A stretch of DNA of 64,000 bases, taken from Halomarinibacterium sedimenti (GTDB lineage: Bacteria > Bacteroidota > Bacteroidia > Flavobacteriales > Flavobacteriaceae). The notes under the pieces were generated by a model. It saw only the letters and a program-made list of their open reading frames with translations, did not search any database and was not told the DNA's origin. Position numbers and translations under genes: made by a program. Positions 32,651 to 39,735 of the stretch are shown piece after piece; the first letter of the stretch is position 1; each line of letters opens with the position of its first letter. The stretch spans positions 558,001 to 622,000 of the forward strand of contig NZ_JAHWDP010000001.1 of assembly GCF_019312585.1 (NCBI RefSeq), in the 5' to 3' direction.

Positions 32651-32687
32651 TTTCTTTCGGTTTTATATTGTTATACTTAAGTGTGGC

Positions 32688-33398
32688 TTATTTAGCAACC
32701 CCACCGTCTAATTTATCTTGTAATTCTTTAAGCTCGTCCCACTTACCATCTGCAGCTAATTTAGCTTGTTGTGGCCAAGTATCTGGAACATGACTACCAC
32801 GTACATCTGAAATAATTTCAGCAATTTTAGCAGGTTTCGCTTTTGCCAAATCTGCATAGGTAGCAATACCTGCAGCAGTTAAAGTTTCAGCAATTTTTGG
32901 TCCAATCCCTTCAATCTTTTTAAGATCGTCTGCTTTACCAGTAGTTTTTTTAGGAGCAGCCTTTTTTGCAGGTGCTTCTTTAGCTTTTGGAGCAGTAGCC
33001 TGTGCTTCTACTTTAGGTTCAGCTTTTTTAGGTTCTTCTTTTTTAGGGGCAGCTTTCTTTGCAGGAGCTGCTTTTTTAGTAGCTCCAGAAGCTACGATGC
33101 TTTCAATAACAATTTCAGAAAGGTATTGTCTGTGCCCATTTTTTACACGGTAACCTTTTCTTCTTTTCTTTTTGAAAACAATCACCTTGTCTCCTTTAAG
33201 GTGTTTTAAGACTTTAGCTTCAACTTGAGCTCCGTCTATAGCTGGGGCGCCAACAGTTACTTTGTCTCCGTCACCAATAAGAAGTACATTGTCAAATTCG
33301 ACTTTTTTACCTTCTTCTGTGGCCAAACGGTTTACAAAGACTTTTTGGTCTTTTGCAACTTTAAATTGCTGCCCTGCTATCTCTACAATTGCGTACAT
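32688..33398 (-). CDS. rplU: 50S ribosomal protein L21 fused to a helix-hairpin-helix domain
   Basis: A 236-residue protein, more than twice the usual bL21 length. Residues 1-105 are bL21 (MYAIVEIAGQQFKV, KKKRRKGYRVKNGHRQYL). A Lys/Ala/Pro-rich linker follows (about 106-155). The last part (156-236) has a helix-hairpin-helix pattern, DDLKKIEGIGPKIAETLTAAG and TYADLAKAKP, ending with tryptophan-containing helices. The extension is in frame without an internal stop, so this is a fusion rather than an error. The HhH part may bind nucleic acid (inference). Transcribed with rpmA from a strong promoter. Confidence 0.95.
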   Translation of the reverse strand: MYAIVEIAGQQFKVAKDQKVFVNRLATEEGKKVEFDNVLLIGDGDKVTVGAPAIDGAQVEAKVLKHLKGDKVIVFKKKRRKGYRVKNGHRQYLSEIVIESIVASGATKKAAPAKKAAPKKEEPKKAEPKVEAQATAPKAKEAPAKKAAPKKTTGKADDLKKIEGIGPKIAETLTAAGIATYADLAKAKPAKIAEIISDVRGSHVPDTWPQQAKLAADGKWDELKELQDKLDGGVAK

Positions 33399-33460
33399 AG
33401 CGTAAACGTTTATGATTAAATTATTTATAATTACACTCCACCCTACGGATAAAGCGGGTG

Positions 33461-33492
33461 CAAATATAATTTTTTAAATTGAATTGAACAAA
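33461..33492 (-). promoter_or_regulatory. rplU-rpmA promoter
   Basis: Minus-strand -33 TTTG (33492-33489) and -7 TATATTTG (33468-33461) with a 20-base spacer, an excellent consensus match. The leader is about 60 bases, room for ribosomal-protein feedback control. Confidence 0.75.
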
Positions 33493-33518
33493 GGGTTTTT
33501 ACAAATAAAACCCAATGA

Positions 33519-33959
33519 TTATGAAGGCTTTTGATTCCAAGAATCTTTTAGCAACTGCATAAACGCCAAAGTAAGTACAAAAGTAGTGGAAAATCCCATA
33601 ATTACTAGAGAAACAATTAGGATAAGCGCTCCTTTATTAAAGTTTAAATTCCAAGAGTCTAAAACAGCTTCAGCAAATTGATGATCTAGCATAAAAATAT
33701 ACACGGTCATAAAAATTGAAAAAATAACGGTTGCCAGGCCTCCAGTAAACAAACCAATCTGAAACCCTTCTTGATAACTAAAATCTTTGGTGGTTCTTTT
33801 ATAGTTGCGAATGGCATAGAAAATTCCCCCTCCAAAAATTAGAGCATTTAATGAACTAAGCATAGGATATTGATGCAAGCCCAATAGTTTTGTTAGTAAA
33901 AAATAAAGAATAAGCACTATGGCTATTCCAATACCGTATTTTGTGAAATATTTTCCCAT
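33519..33959 (-). CDS. DUF4199 membrane protein
   Basis: A 146-residue membrane protein of the DUF4199 family with four hydrophobic helices: GIGIAIVLILYFLLTKLLG, SSLNALIFGGGIFYAI, GLFTGGLATVIFSIFMTVYIF and ALILIVSLVIMGFSTTFVL. The middle motif KDFSYQEGFQIGLFTG is typical of the family. The function is unknown. It sits alone between the rplU promoter and a DMT-family transporter on the same strand. Confidence 0.8.
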   Translation of the reverse strand: MGKYFTKYGIGIAIVLILYFLLTKLLGLHQYPMLSSLNALIFGGGIFYAIRNYKRTTKDFSYQEGFQIGLFTGGLATVIFSIFMTVYIFMLDHQFAEAVLDSWNLNFNKGALILIVSLVIMGFSTTFVLTLAFMQLLKDSWNQKPS

Positions 33960-34022
33960 GTCCTTTGTTTTTTAGCACATTTAAATTACGTAAAAAATTA
34001 CAAAGTACTGTTAATGAAAAGT

Positions 34023-34895
34023 TTATTTTTTCTCCGCTCTTCTATTTGAAAGGTATACTCCAAACAAAATAATGGCAGCTGCTACTATCTGGAGAATTCC
34101 AAATTGCTCCCCATCAAATACCCCCCAAAGCACAGCCACAATGGGCATTGTATAAGTGACGGAAGAAGCAAAAACAGGACTAGAAATCTGAATCATTTTA
34201 TTAAAAAGAACCTTAGCAATGGCCGTTCCAAAAAGAGATAATATCCCAACATAAATTGCCGAAATTTGCATTTCTCTGGATTGCAAAATGGTTTCGAAAA
34301 AGCCTGTGTAAAATAAGACTACTAATGCTGGTAAAAAGATAAAAAGAAAGTTCCCTGTAGTTACCGCCAAAGCACTAATATCTGTAAGATGTTTTTTAAT
34401 AATATTTACATTTAACGCATACCCAATAGTTGCAATAATAATTAGAGAACTATAGAGGTAATTTTGATTATTATTAAATTCGACTCCTGCCAAAATAAGT
34501 AATACTGTACCCGCCAAGCCAATAAAAACACCCACTATTTGCCTTTTTGTACTTAAAATTCTAAACATAAATATCCCAACAATTACCGTTGCTAACGGGG
34601 TTAAGCTATTTAAAATTGACGCCACACCACTATCAATATGGTTTTGTGCCATGGCAAACAAAAAGGGGGGGAAAAAGGAACTAACAAACCCAGAAACAGC
34701 AATCCAAAACCAATGCTTTTTTTGAATTTGTTTAATACTTTTAAAACCCACCGAAAACAAAAACAAAGACGTTAGCACAATACGTAAAGATCCTAATTGA
34801 TAGTCCGTTAACCCTACCAATCCTTTTTTTATTAAGATAAAGGAGCTTCCCCAAATGAGTGACAGAATAAAAAGATACACCCATTTATTGTGCAT
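34023..34895 (-). CDS. EamA/DMT-family transporter
   Basis: A 290-residue protein with ten predicted helices and two EamA repeats, a member of the drug/metabolite transporter superfamily that exports metabolites at the inner membrane. The first repeat has LIWGSSFILIKKGL and the second has PVFASSVTYTMPIVAVLWGVFDGEQ. Substrates cannot be told from the sequence. Divergent from the metal-binding lipoprotein gene, separated by a promoter region. Confidence 0.88.
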   Translation of the reverse strand: MHNKWVYLFILSLIWGSSFILIKKGLVGLTDYQLGSLRIVLTSLFLFSVGFKSIKQIQKKHWFWIAVSGFVSSFFPPFLFAMAQNHIDSGVASILNSLTPLATVIVGIFMFRILSTKRQIVGVFIGLAGTVLLILAGVEFNNNQNYLYSSLIIIATIGYALNVNIIKKHLTDISALAVTTGNFLFIFLPALVVLFYTGFFETILQSREMQISAIYVGILSLFGTAIAKVLFNKMIQISSPVFASSVTYTMPIVAVLWGVFDGEQFGILQIVAAAIILFGVYLSNRRAEKK

Positions 34896-34904
34896 AGCAG
34901 AAAA

Positions 34905-34937
34905 TTGAGTTTTTATATCACAAAAGTCTTACATTTG
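34905..34937 (+). promoter_or_regulatory. Promoter of the HMA lipoprotein gene
   Basis: -7 box TACATTTG (34930-34937) with a TTG at 34905-34907 (22-base spacer). The ATG follows 24 bases later. Confidence 0.55.
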
Positions 34938-34961
34938 CATCAATTAATGATAAGAAATACT

Positions 34962-35474
34962 ATGAAAACTTTAAACATACTATTCACATTTGCAACACTG
35001 TCTTTAGCATTGGTTTCTTGCAAAAATGAAGTAAAAACGGAAACAAACGAAGTTGCCGAGGTGGAAACAACCGAAACCATTGCAGTGAATACTGAAATGC
35101 AAGCTACTGCTAAAGCAGAATTTACTATTGAGGGAATGACCTGCGCCATGGGTTGTGCTAAAAGAATTGAAAAAAAATTATCTGAAATGGATGGTGTAAA
35201 ATCTGCTACAGTTGATTTTGATAAAAAATTGGCTATGGTAGAATTTGAGGAAGGGAAAGTTACCACTACTTCTTTAGAAGAAACTGTAAAAGGTGCTGGT
35301 GATATGTATTCTGTTACTGAAATGAAAACTGTTGAATCTTTTACTTCAAGTGAAGGAAAGGATAAAGTTGCTCACGAATGTACAGATAAGTGCCACAAAG
35401 AAGGTTGTACCGCGGAAATGAAAGCAGCTTGTAAAAAAGACTGTAAAAAAGCGTGTTGCGCTAAAAAAGCATAA
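34962..35474 (+). CDS. Heavy-metal-associated (HMA) lipoprotein with Cys-rich tail
   Basis: A 170-residue lipoprotein: signal peptide with lipobox ALVSC (Cys20), a Glu/Thr-rich linker, then an HMA fold (about 47-115) starting AEFTIEGMTCAMGCAKRIEKKL. The metal loop reads CAMGC (CxxxC) where copper chaperones have CxxC. The C-terminal 30 residues contain seven cysteines plus histidines (HECTDKCHKEGC, CKKDCKKACC), probably a second metal site. It likely binds copper, zinc or similar in the periplasm or outer membrane. I start at MKTLNILF; the upstream extension is not a signal peptide. Confidence 0.85.
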   Translation: MKTLNILFTFATLSLALVSCKNEVKTETNEVAEVETTETIAVNTEMQATAKAEFTIEGMTCAMGCAKRIEKKLSEMDGVKSATVDFDKKLAMVEFEEGKVTTTSLEETVKGAGDMYSVTEMKTVESFTSSEGKDKVAHECTDKCHKEGCTAEMKAACKKDCKKACCAKKA

Positions 35475-35490
35475 GGAAAACGTTCTATAA

Positions 35491-35518
35491 AAAAACCGCC
35501 TTTTAGGCGGTTTTTTTT
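35491..35518. terminator. Terminator between HMA lipoprotein gene and gldD
   Basis: Stem AAAAACCGCC / GGCGGTTTTT with a loop of TTTTA. The flanks suit both convergent genes; it slightly overlaps the gldD stop. Confidence 0.85.
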
Positions 35519-36074
35519 ATTTCCATTGTACTGTTTCCATAATCCTACGAATATCGTCTCGCAAATAAACCACTGCTGGATAAATAGAGTCGAAATTGGG
35601 TTTTGATTTAAAATAAAGTGCCCCAGTGATAAAATGATGAATACTATCGGTCACATAAAACTGAGACTGCGTTGCGGCATCACCGTTAATCATATAAAAC
35701 ATCCCATATACTTTATTAATACTATCTACTCGGGGCTGTTCAAAAATTTCATTGGCTTTAATGGTATGGTCGTACGTGAGTTTTTGAGCATCGGCTAAGA
35801 GTGCATCAATATTGTTATCGACCTTTTGATACGTTAAATACATTGTTGCCTTCATATTGGAATACTCAAGATTGACATTACAATTATTTCCTAATACTAC
35901 ATCGGCATTTGCATTCTTCTCAAAAGAATAAGGACAATTCAGTTTTACTACTTTATAGCTGGGAGGAGCGTATTGTAATCTAAGTTTTGCGGCAGGTTTT
36001 ATCACCACTTCATCACCACAAGAGGCAAATAAAATAATAGAAATAGCAACAAAAAAGGCCCGGAGGCTATACAT
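35517..36074 (-). CDS. gldD: Gliding motility lipoprotein GldD
   Basis: A 185-residue lipoprotein with lipobox LFASC. The family body is recognised from RLQYAPPSYKVVKLNCPYSFEKN, LTYQKVDNNIDALLADAQKLTY and GALYFKSKPNFDSIYPAVVYLRDDI. GldD is required for gliding and type IX secretion in Flavobacterium; its precise biochemical job is unsettled. It overlaps gldE by eight bases, the usual gldE-gldD pair. Together with the sorting domains elsewhere in the window it supports a working T9SS. Confidence 0.93.
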   Translation of the reverse strand: MYSLRAFFVAISIILFASCGDEVVIKPAAKLRLQYAPPSYKVVKLNCPYSFEKNANADVVLGNNCNVNLEYSNMKATMYLTYQKVDNNIDALLADAQKLTYDHTIKANEIFEQPRVDSINKVYGMFYMINGDAATQSQFYVTDSIHHFITGALYFKSKPNFDSIYPAVVYLRDDIRRIMETVQWK

Positions 36075-37374
36075 CTATGGAGAGTTTTATTTGTTTAATT
36101 CGTTTATTATCGAAAGACTCTATGGTAAACGAATAGGAATGGAAGTTTAGTATTTCGTCTTTTTTGGGAAACCCATTCGAAATCTCTAAAATAAACCCTG
36201 CTAAGGTTTCCGCCTCCCCTTTGGCATCGTCAAAAATTTTAGTGTCTTCTACTTTAATGACCTTATAAAAATCTTTTAGAGAGGTTTTCCCGTCAAAAAC
36301 AAAGGTTTGATCATCAAGCTTTGAGAATATTAAATCTTCATCATCAAATTCATCGGTTATTTCCCCAACAATTTCTTCAATAATATCTTCCAAAGAGATT
36401 AGTCCGCTTGTCCCACCATACTCATCTACCACAATTGCCAAATGCATTTTCATGTCCTTAAACTCATTAAGCAAATCGTCTAGTTTTTTATTTTCAGGAA
36501 CAAAATAAGGCGCTCTTTTAAGTTTTACCCAGTCGAAGGTTTTTCTATCGAAATATGGAAGTAAATCCTTTACATATAAAATTCCTGTAATATTATCTAT
36601 GGTTTCTTTATACACTGGAATTCTTGAATATCCGTGCGAAATAATTTCGGGTAAAATAGCTTTATAAGTATCTGCTTCATTTAATGCAAAAATATCCAAG
36701 CGAGGCTTCATAACATTTTTAGTATCGGTATTTCCAAAGGTGACAATTCCTTGCAGAATCTTTTGTTCTTCGTGGGTTGTATCCTCTTCCGAAGTTAATT
36801 CCAAAGCTTGTGACAATTGGTCTACACTAATATTGGATTTTTGCTTTCCAAATTTATTTTCAATATAAATCGTAGCAGACCTCATAGGGGTACTTATGGG
36901 GGAAAACAAAGTATAAAGCACGTTGAGGGGATATGCCATAAACGAGGCAAAGGAAATCCGATTTCTACTCGCATAGACTTTGGGTAAAATTTCGCCAAAA
37001 AGTAGAATAAAGAAGGTAACAACAACTACATCCAAAATAAACTTAATTTCTGGGCTGTTAATTCCTCCGAAAAATAATTCACTTAGCGAGGCAAATAAAA
37101 GAACTATCGCAATATTAATGAGATTATTAGCTACAAGAATAGTAGCCAAAAGCTTTTTTGGTTTCCGTAATAATTTTTGAACCAACTGCATCTTTTTTGA
37201 AGGTTCATTTCCATTATCTTCATCAAAATCTGAAAGCGTTAAGGAAAAAAAGGCAATTTCTGCTCCAGAAATTAAGGCAGAACAAAAAAGTAAAATAAAT
37301 ACAAAAACTATGCTAGTAACCTCAACAGAGGTAATAAGAGAAAGCACTAATAAACTCGGGGGTTCTATATCCAA
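36067..37374 (-). CDS. gldE: Gliding motility-associated protein GldE (CNNM/CBS/CorC family)
   Basis: A 435-residue membrane protein of the HlyC/CorC type. The N-terminal DUF21/CNNM domain has three to four helices (LLFCSALISGAEIAFFSL, ATILVANNLINIAIVLL). A CBS pair (about 205-330) has MKPRLDIFAL and AIVVDEYGGTSGLISLEDIIEEIVG, and a CorC_HlyC domain forms the C-terminus. GldE works with GldD, and can rescue some gldD defects in Flavobacterium as I recall. It lies between ssb and gldD in one operon, 21 bases after ssb. Confidence 0.93.
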   Translation of the reverse strand: MDIEPPSLLVLSLITSVEVTSIVFVFILLFCSALISGAEIAFFSLTLSDFDEDNGNEPSKKMQLVQKLLRKPKKLLATILVANNLINIAIVLLFASLSELFFGGINSPEIKFILDVVVVTFFILLFGEILPKVYASRNRISFASFMAYPLNVLYTLFSPISTPMRSATIYIENKFGKQKSNISVDQLSQALELTSEEDTTHEEQKILQGIVTFGNTDTKNVMKPRLDIFALNEADTYKAILPEIISHGYSRIPVYKETIDNITGILYVKDLLPYFDRKTFDWVKLKRAPYFVPENKKLDDLLNEFKDMKMHLAIVVDEYGGTSGLISLEDIIEEIVGEITDEFDDEDLIFSKLDDQTFVFDGKTSLKDFYKVIKVEDTKIFDDAKGEAETLAGFILEISNGFPKKDEILNFHSYSFTIESFDNKRIKQIKLSIDV

Positions 37375-37395
37375 AATAGATTCAATTCGTTACTA

Positions 37396-37860
37396 TTAAA
37401 ATGGCAAATCGTCATCTTCTTCACCAATAGGCTCATGTACATCGTTACTTTGATCGGTTGCTTTTGAACCACTAGAAGTGCTGTTTCCTACCGATTGAGA
37501 TGGCGGCATGGACCCAGTTTCATTCTTAGGAGTTAAAAAAGTAAAGTCTGTGCATTGTATTTCGGTGCTGTAGCGATCGTTTCCTTGGTCGTCTTGCCAC
37601 TTTCTAGTTTTAATTCTTCCTTCAATATAAACTTTATCCCCTTTTTTAAGATACTTTTCGCAAATTTCAGCTGCTTTGTTGCGTACCACAATATTATGCC
37701 ATTCGGTATTCGAAACTTTTTCACCTGTAGTTCTATTGGTGTATGTTTCATTTGTAGCTAAAGGAAATCTTCCTATGCTACCCCCACCTTCAAAATAATT
37801 CATTTTAACATCGTCGCCTGTATGCCCTATTAGCATCACTTTATTTAATGTACCGCTCAT
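37396..37860 (-). CDS. ssb: Single-stranded DNA-binding protein
   Basis: A 154-residue SSB. The OB fold (1-110) contains LNKVMLIGHTGDDVKMNYF, EWHNIVVRNKAAEICEKYLKKGDKVYIEGRIKTRKW. A Ser/Asn-rich linker follows, and the acidic tip EEDDDLPF recruits replication and repair partners. It lies between mutY (57 bases upstream) and gldE on the same strand, the classical flavobacterial mutY-ssb-gldE-gldD order. Confidence 0.96.
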   Translation of the reverse strand: MSGTLNKVMLIGHTGDDVKMNYFEGGGSIGRFPLATNETYTNRTTGEKVSNTEWHNIVVRNKAAEICEKYLKKGDKVYIEGRIKTRKWQDDQGNDRYSTEIQCTDFTFLTPKNETGSMPPSQSVGNSTSSGSKATDQSNDVHEPIGEEDDDLPF

Positions 37861-37879
37861 TTGCTTTGTTTATTTTGTG

Positions 37880-37887
37880 CAAAGGTA
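37880..37887 (-). promoter_or_regulatory. Possible -7 box of ssb
   Basis: TACCTTTG on the minus strand, 19 bases before the ssb ATG. No clear -33 TTTG. Confidence 0.4.
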
Positions 37888-37916
37888 ATTTTTGTTTACT
37901 AAATATAGGTAAAAAT

Positions 37917-38984
37917 TTATTTTTTGAAGGGCTCAAAGTTTGAAATAAAGTTTTCGATTAACACCGGAACCGGAAACGAATGAATTTCTGAAAAAGCGAT
38001 TGCTTCATTTGAAAGATCTTCCGTTTCTAAAATCCAAAAAGTAGTAAATAAATGCTTATGAGATAGTTTATGTATAATCTCTTTATCGTTAAAAATTGAA
38101 ACAGATTGAATGTTTACCTTTTCTGAAAACGCTCTAAATTCTTGGCTGTTTGTTAAAGACTTTTCATTCCATTTCTTATTACTTTCTATCAAAGGAAACT
38201 GAAACAAATTCCTCCAAATTCCTTTACCGGTTCTTTGTTCCAGCAAAGTTTCCTCGTCTTTCGAAACACACACCAAATAATTAAAGTATTCTTTTTTAAC
38301 TTTTGCTTTCTTCAGTTTCACAGGGAGTTGTGAAACCCTATTTTCGTGAAACGCTACACACTTTATATTAAAAATGCAATCGTTACAATTAGGATTTTGA
38401 GGCACACAAAAACGAGCCCCAAATTCCATAATGGCTTGATTGAAAGTTCCAGGTTGTGATGTATCGATAAGCGATTGTGCTAGTTTTTTAAATTCTGAAA
38501 TCCCCTGAGTACTATTTATAGGAGTCTGTATGCCAAAAATCCGACTTAACACTCGATACACATTCCCATCTACAACTGCCGTAGGTTCCTGATAACATAT
38601 AGAGGCAATGGCACTGGCGGTATAATCTCCCACCCCTTTTAACTTTAATAGTCCTTTGTGGTCTTCAGGGAAAATTCCATCTAATTCATAAGCTACTTGT
38701 TTGGCCGTGAAATGAAGATTTCTAGCCCGCGAGTAATAGCCTAATCCTTGCCAAAGTTTTAAAACCTCCCCTTCACTGGCATTGGCTAGATCAAAAACTG
38801 TAGGGAAATGGGTTGTAAATTTTTCAAAATAAGGCAAACCTTGTGCGACTCTGGTTTGTTGTAGGATAATTTCAGACAGCCAAATAGTATATGGATCGTC
38901 CATTTCCCGCCAAGGTAAATGACGCTTGTTTTGTAAATACCAAGAAATGAGTTGATTACTAAACCAGGTTAGATTTTTCGACAT
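37917..38984 (-). CDS. mutY: A/G-specific adenine glycosylase
   Basis: A 355-residue MutY that removes adenine mispaired with 8-oxoguanine. WYLQNKRHLPWR is at the N-terminus, then the helix-hairpin-helix LKGVGDYTASAIAS and the catalytic Asp in AVVDGNVYRVLSRIFG. The iron-sulfur cysteines are in ARFCVPQNPNCNDCIFNIKC. The C-terminal NUDIX-like domain (from about 235) recognises 8-oxoG. A -7-like box (38989-38996) lies only four bases before the ATG. Confidence 0.96.
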   Translation of the reverse strand: MSKNLTWFSNQLISWYLQNKRHLPWREMDDPYTIWLSEIILQQTRVAQGLPYFEKFTTHFPTVFDLANASEGEVLKLWQGLGYYSRARNLHFTAKQVAYELDGIFPEDHKGLLKLKGVGDYTASAIASICYQEPTAVVDGNVYRVLSRIFGIQTPINSTQGISEFKKLAQSLIDTSQPGTFNQAIMEFGARFCVPQNPNCNDCIFNIKCVAFHENRVSQLPVKLKKAKVKKEYFNYLVCVSKDEETLLEQRTGKGIWRNLFQFPLIESNKKWNEKSLTNSQEFRAFSEKVNIQSVSIFNDKEIIHKLSHKHLFTTFWILETEDLSNEAIAFSEIHSFPVPVLIENFISNFEPFKK

Positions 38985-38988
38985 GAAT

Positions 38989-38996
38989 CAAAAATA
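38989..38996 (-). promoter_or_regulatory. -7 box directly before mutY
   Basis: TATTTTTG on the minus strand, four bases from the mutY ATG. It would give a leaderless mRNA if used. No -33 match. Confidence 0.35.
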
Positions 38997-39028
38997 CTCT
39001 TTATGTATTTATTTTTAATAGGTTACGA

Positions 39029-39061
39029 TTTGATTATTTGATTTTAAAATCCTTATATTTG
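39029..39061 (+). promoter_or_regulatory. HU gene promoter
   Basis: -33 TTTG (39029-39032) and -7 TATATTTG (39054-39061) with a 21-base spacer; a second TTTG at 39037. The ATG follows 61 bases downstream. Confidence 0.65.
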
Positions 39062-39122
39062 CCGTCTTGAAAAATGAACTCAAGTTTACTACTTAATATA
39101 ATTTTTAAAATAATTAAATAAA

Positions 39123-39413
39123 ATGACGAAAGCAGATATCGTATCAAAAATTTCTGAAAAATTAGGAATGGAAAAAGGAGATGTGCAGGCAACTGTAGAA
39201 ACCTTTATGAGTGAAGTGAAAACTTCATTAGAAAATGGAGACAATGTATATTTAAGAGGTTTTGGAAGCTTCATTATTAAAACAAGAGCTGAAAAAACAG
39301 GTAGAAATATCTCAAAAAACACTACCATTAAAATACCAGCACACAATATCCCTGCGTTTAAGCCAGCCAAAGTTTTTGTTGAAGGCGTTAAAACTAACGT
39401 AGAAGTAAAATAA
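39123..39413 (+). CDS. HU-family DNA-binding protein
   Basis: A 96-residue HU/IHF-type protein. MTKADIVSKISEKLG forms the dimerising helices, and VYLRGFGSFIIKTRAEKTGRN plus IPAHNIPAFKPAKVF forms the DNA-clasping beta arm with the intercalating Pro region. It compacts and bends DNA. It has its own good promoter. A hairpin (39425-39445) separates it from a tiny basic gene that may be read through from the same promoter. Confidence 0.95.
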   Translation: MTKADIVSKISEKLGMEKGDVQATVETFMSEVKTSLENGDNVYLRGFGSFIIKTRAEKTGRNISKNTTIKIPAHNIPAFKPAKVFVEGVKTNVEVK

Positions 39414-39424
39414 ATAATCAACTA

Positions 39425-39445
39425 GTCCCGTCATAGTGGCGGGAC
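39425..39445 (+). terminator. Hairpin between HU and the tiny basic protein gene
   Basis: Stem GTCCCG / CGGGAC with a nine-base loop, followed by ATTTTAAAAT. It may be a partial terminator or a processing site. Confidence 0.5.
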
Positions 39446-39465
39446 ATTTTAAAATAAACGTTACT

Positions 39466-39555
39466 ATGCCAAGCGGTAAAAAAAGAAAAAGACATAAGGT
39501 TGCAACGCATAAGCGCAAGAAAAGAAGACGCGCTAACCGCCACAAGAAAAAGTAG
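39466..39555 (+). CDS. 29-residue basic protein, probable small ribosomal protein
   Basis: A very short gene starting MPSGKKRKRHKVATHKRK and ending in KKK, with 20 basic residues of 29. Composition and absence of hydrophobic residues fit a peptide buried in rRNA. I recognise it as a conserved Bacteroidota small ORF; from memory it may be the protein named bL38 in the Flavobacterium johnsoniae ribosome, which I cannot confirm here. It lies between the HU gene and RNase G and overlaps a perfect terminator hairpin at its stop codon. Confidence 0.75.
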   Translation: MPSGKKRKRHKVATHKRKKRRRANRHKKK

Positions 39556-39572
39556 TTTAGAACTACTTTTTT
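39549..39572 (+). terminator. Terminator of the tiny basic protein gene
   Basis: Perfect stem AAGTAGT / ACTACTT with a five-base loop and a T-run. The 5' arm includes the stop codon. Confidence 0.82.
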
Positions 39573-39649
39573 CTTTTAACAACAAGTCAATACGTTCTTT
39601 GAAAATGAAATGATAAGCATTGTACTTATTCATTTCTACAGGTATTAAT

Positions 39650-39719
39650 TTTTTCAGATATTTTTCTGAAAAACCCTGTGATAAAATATTGTTTAATCCA
39701 TCCCGATTTTACATCGGGA
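39650..39719 (+). promoter_or_regulatory. Two hairpins in the RNase G leader
   Basis: TTTTTCAGA / TCTGAAAAA (39650-39673, 9 bp) and TCCCGAT / ATCGGGA (39701-39719, 7 bp) lie directly upstream of the RNase G start. The second ends 16 bases before the GTG. They may serve feedback control by RNase G, or the second may be a copy of a dispersed palindrome. Confidence 0.5.
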
Positions 39720-39735
39720 CAAAAATTAATGACAC

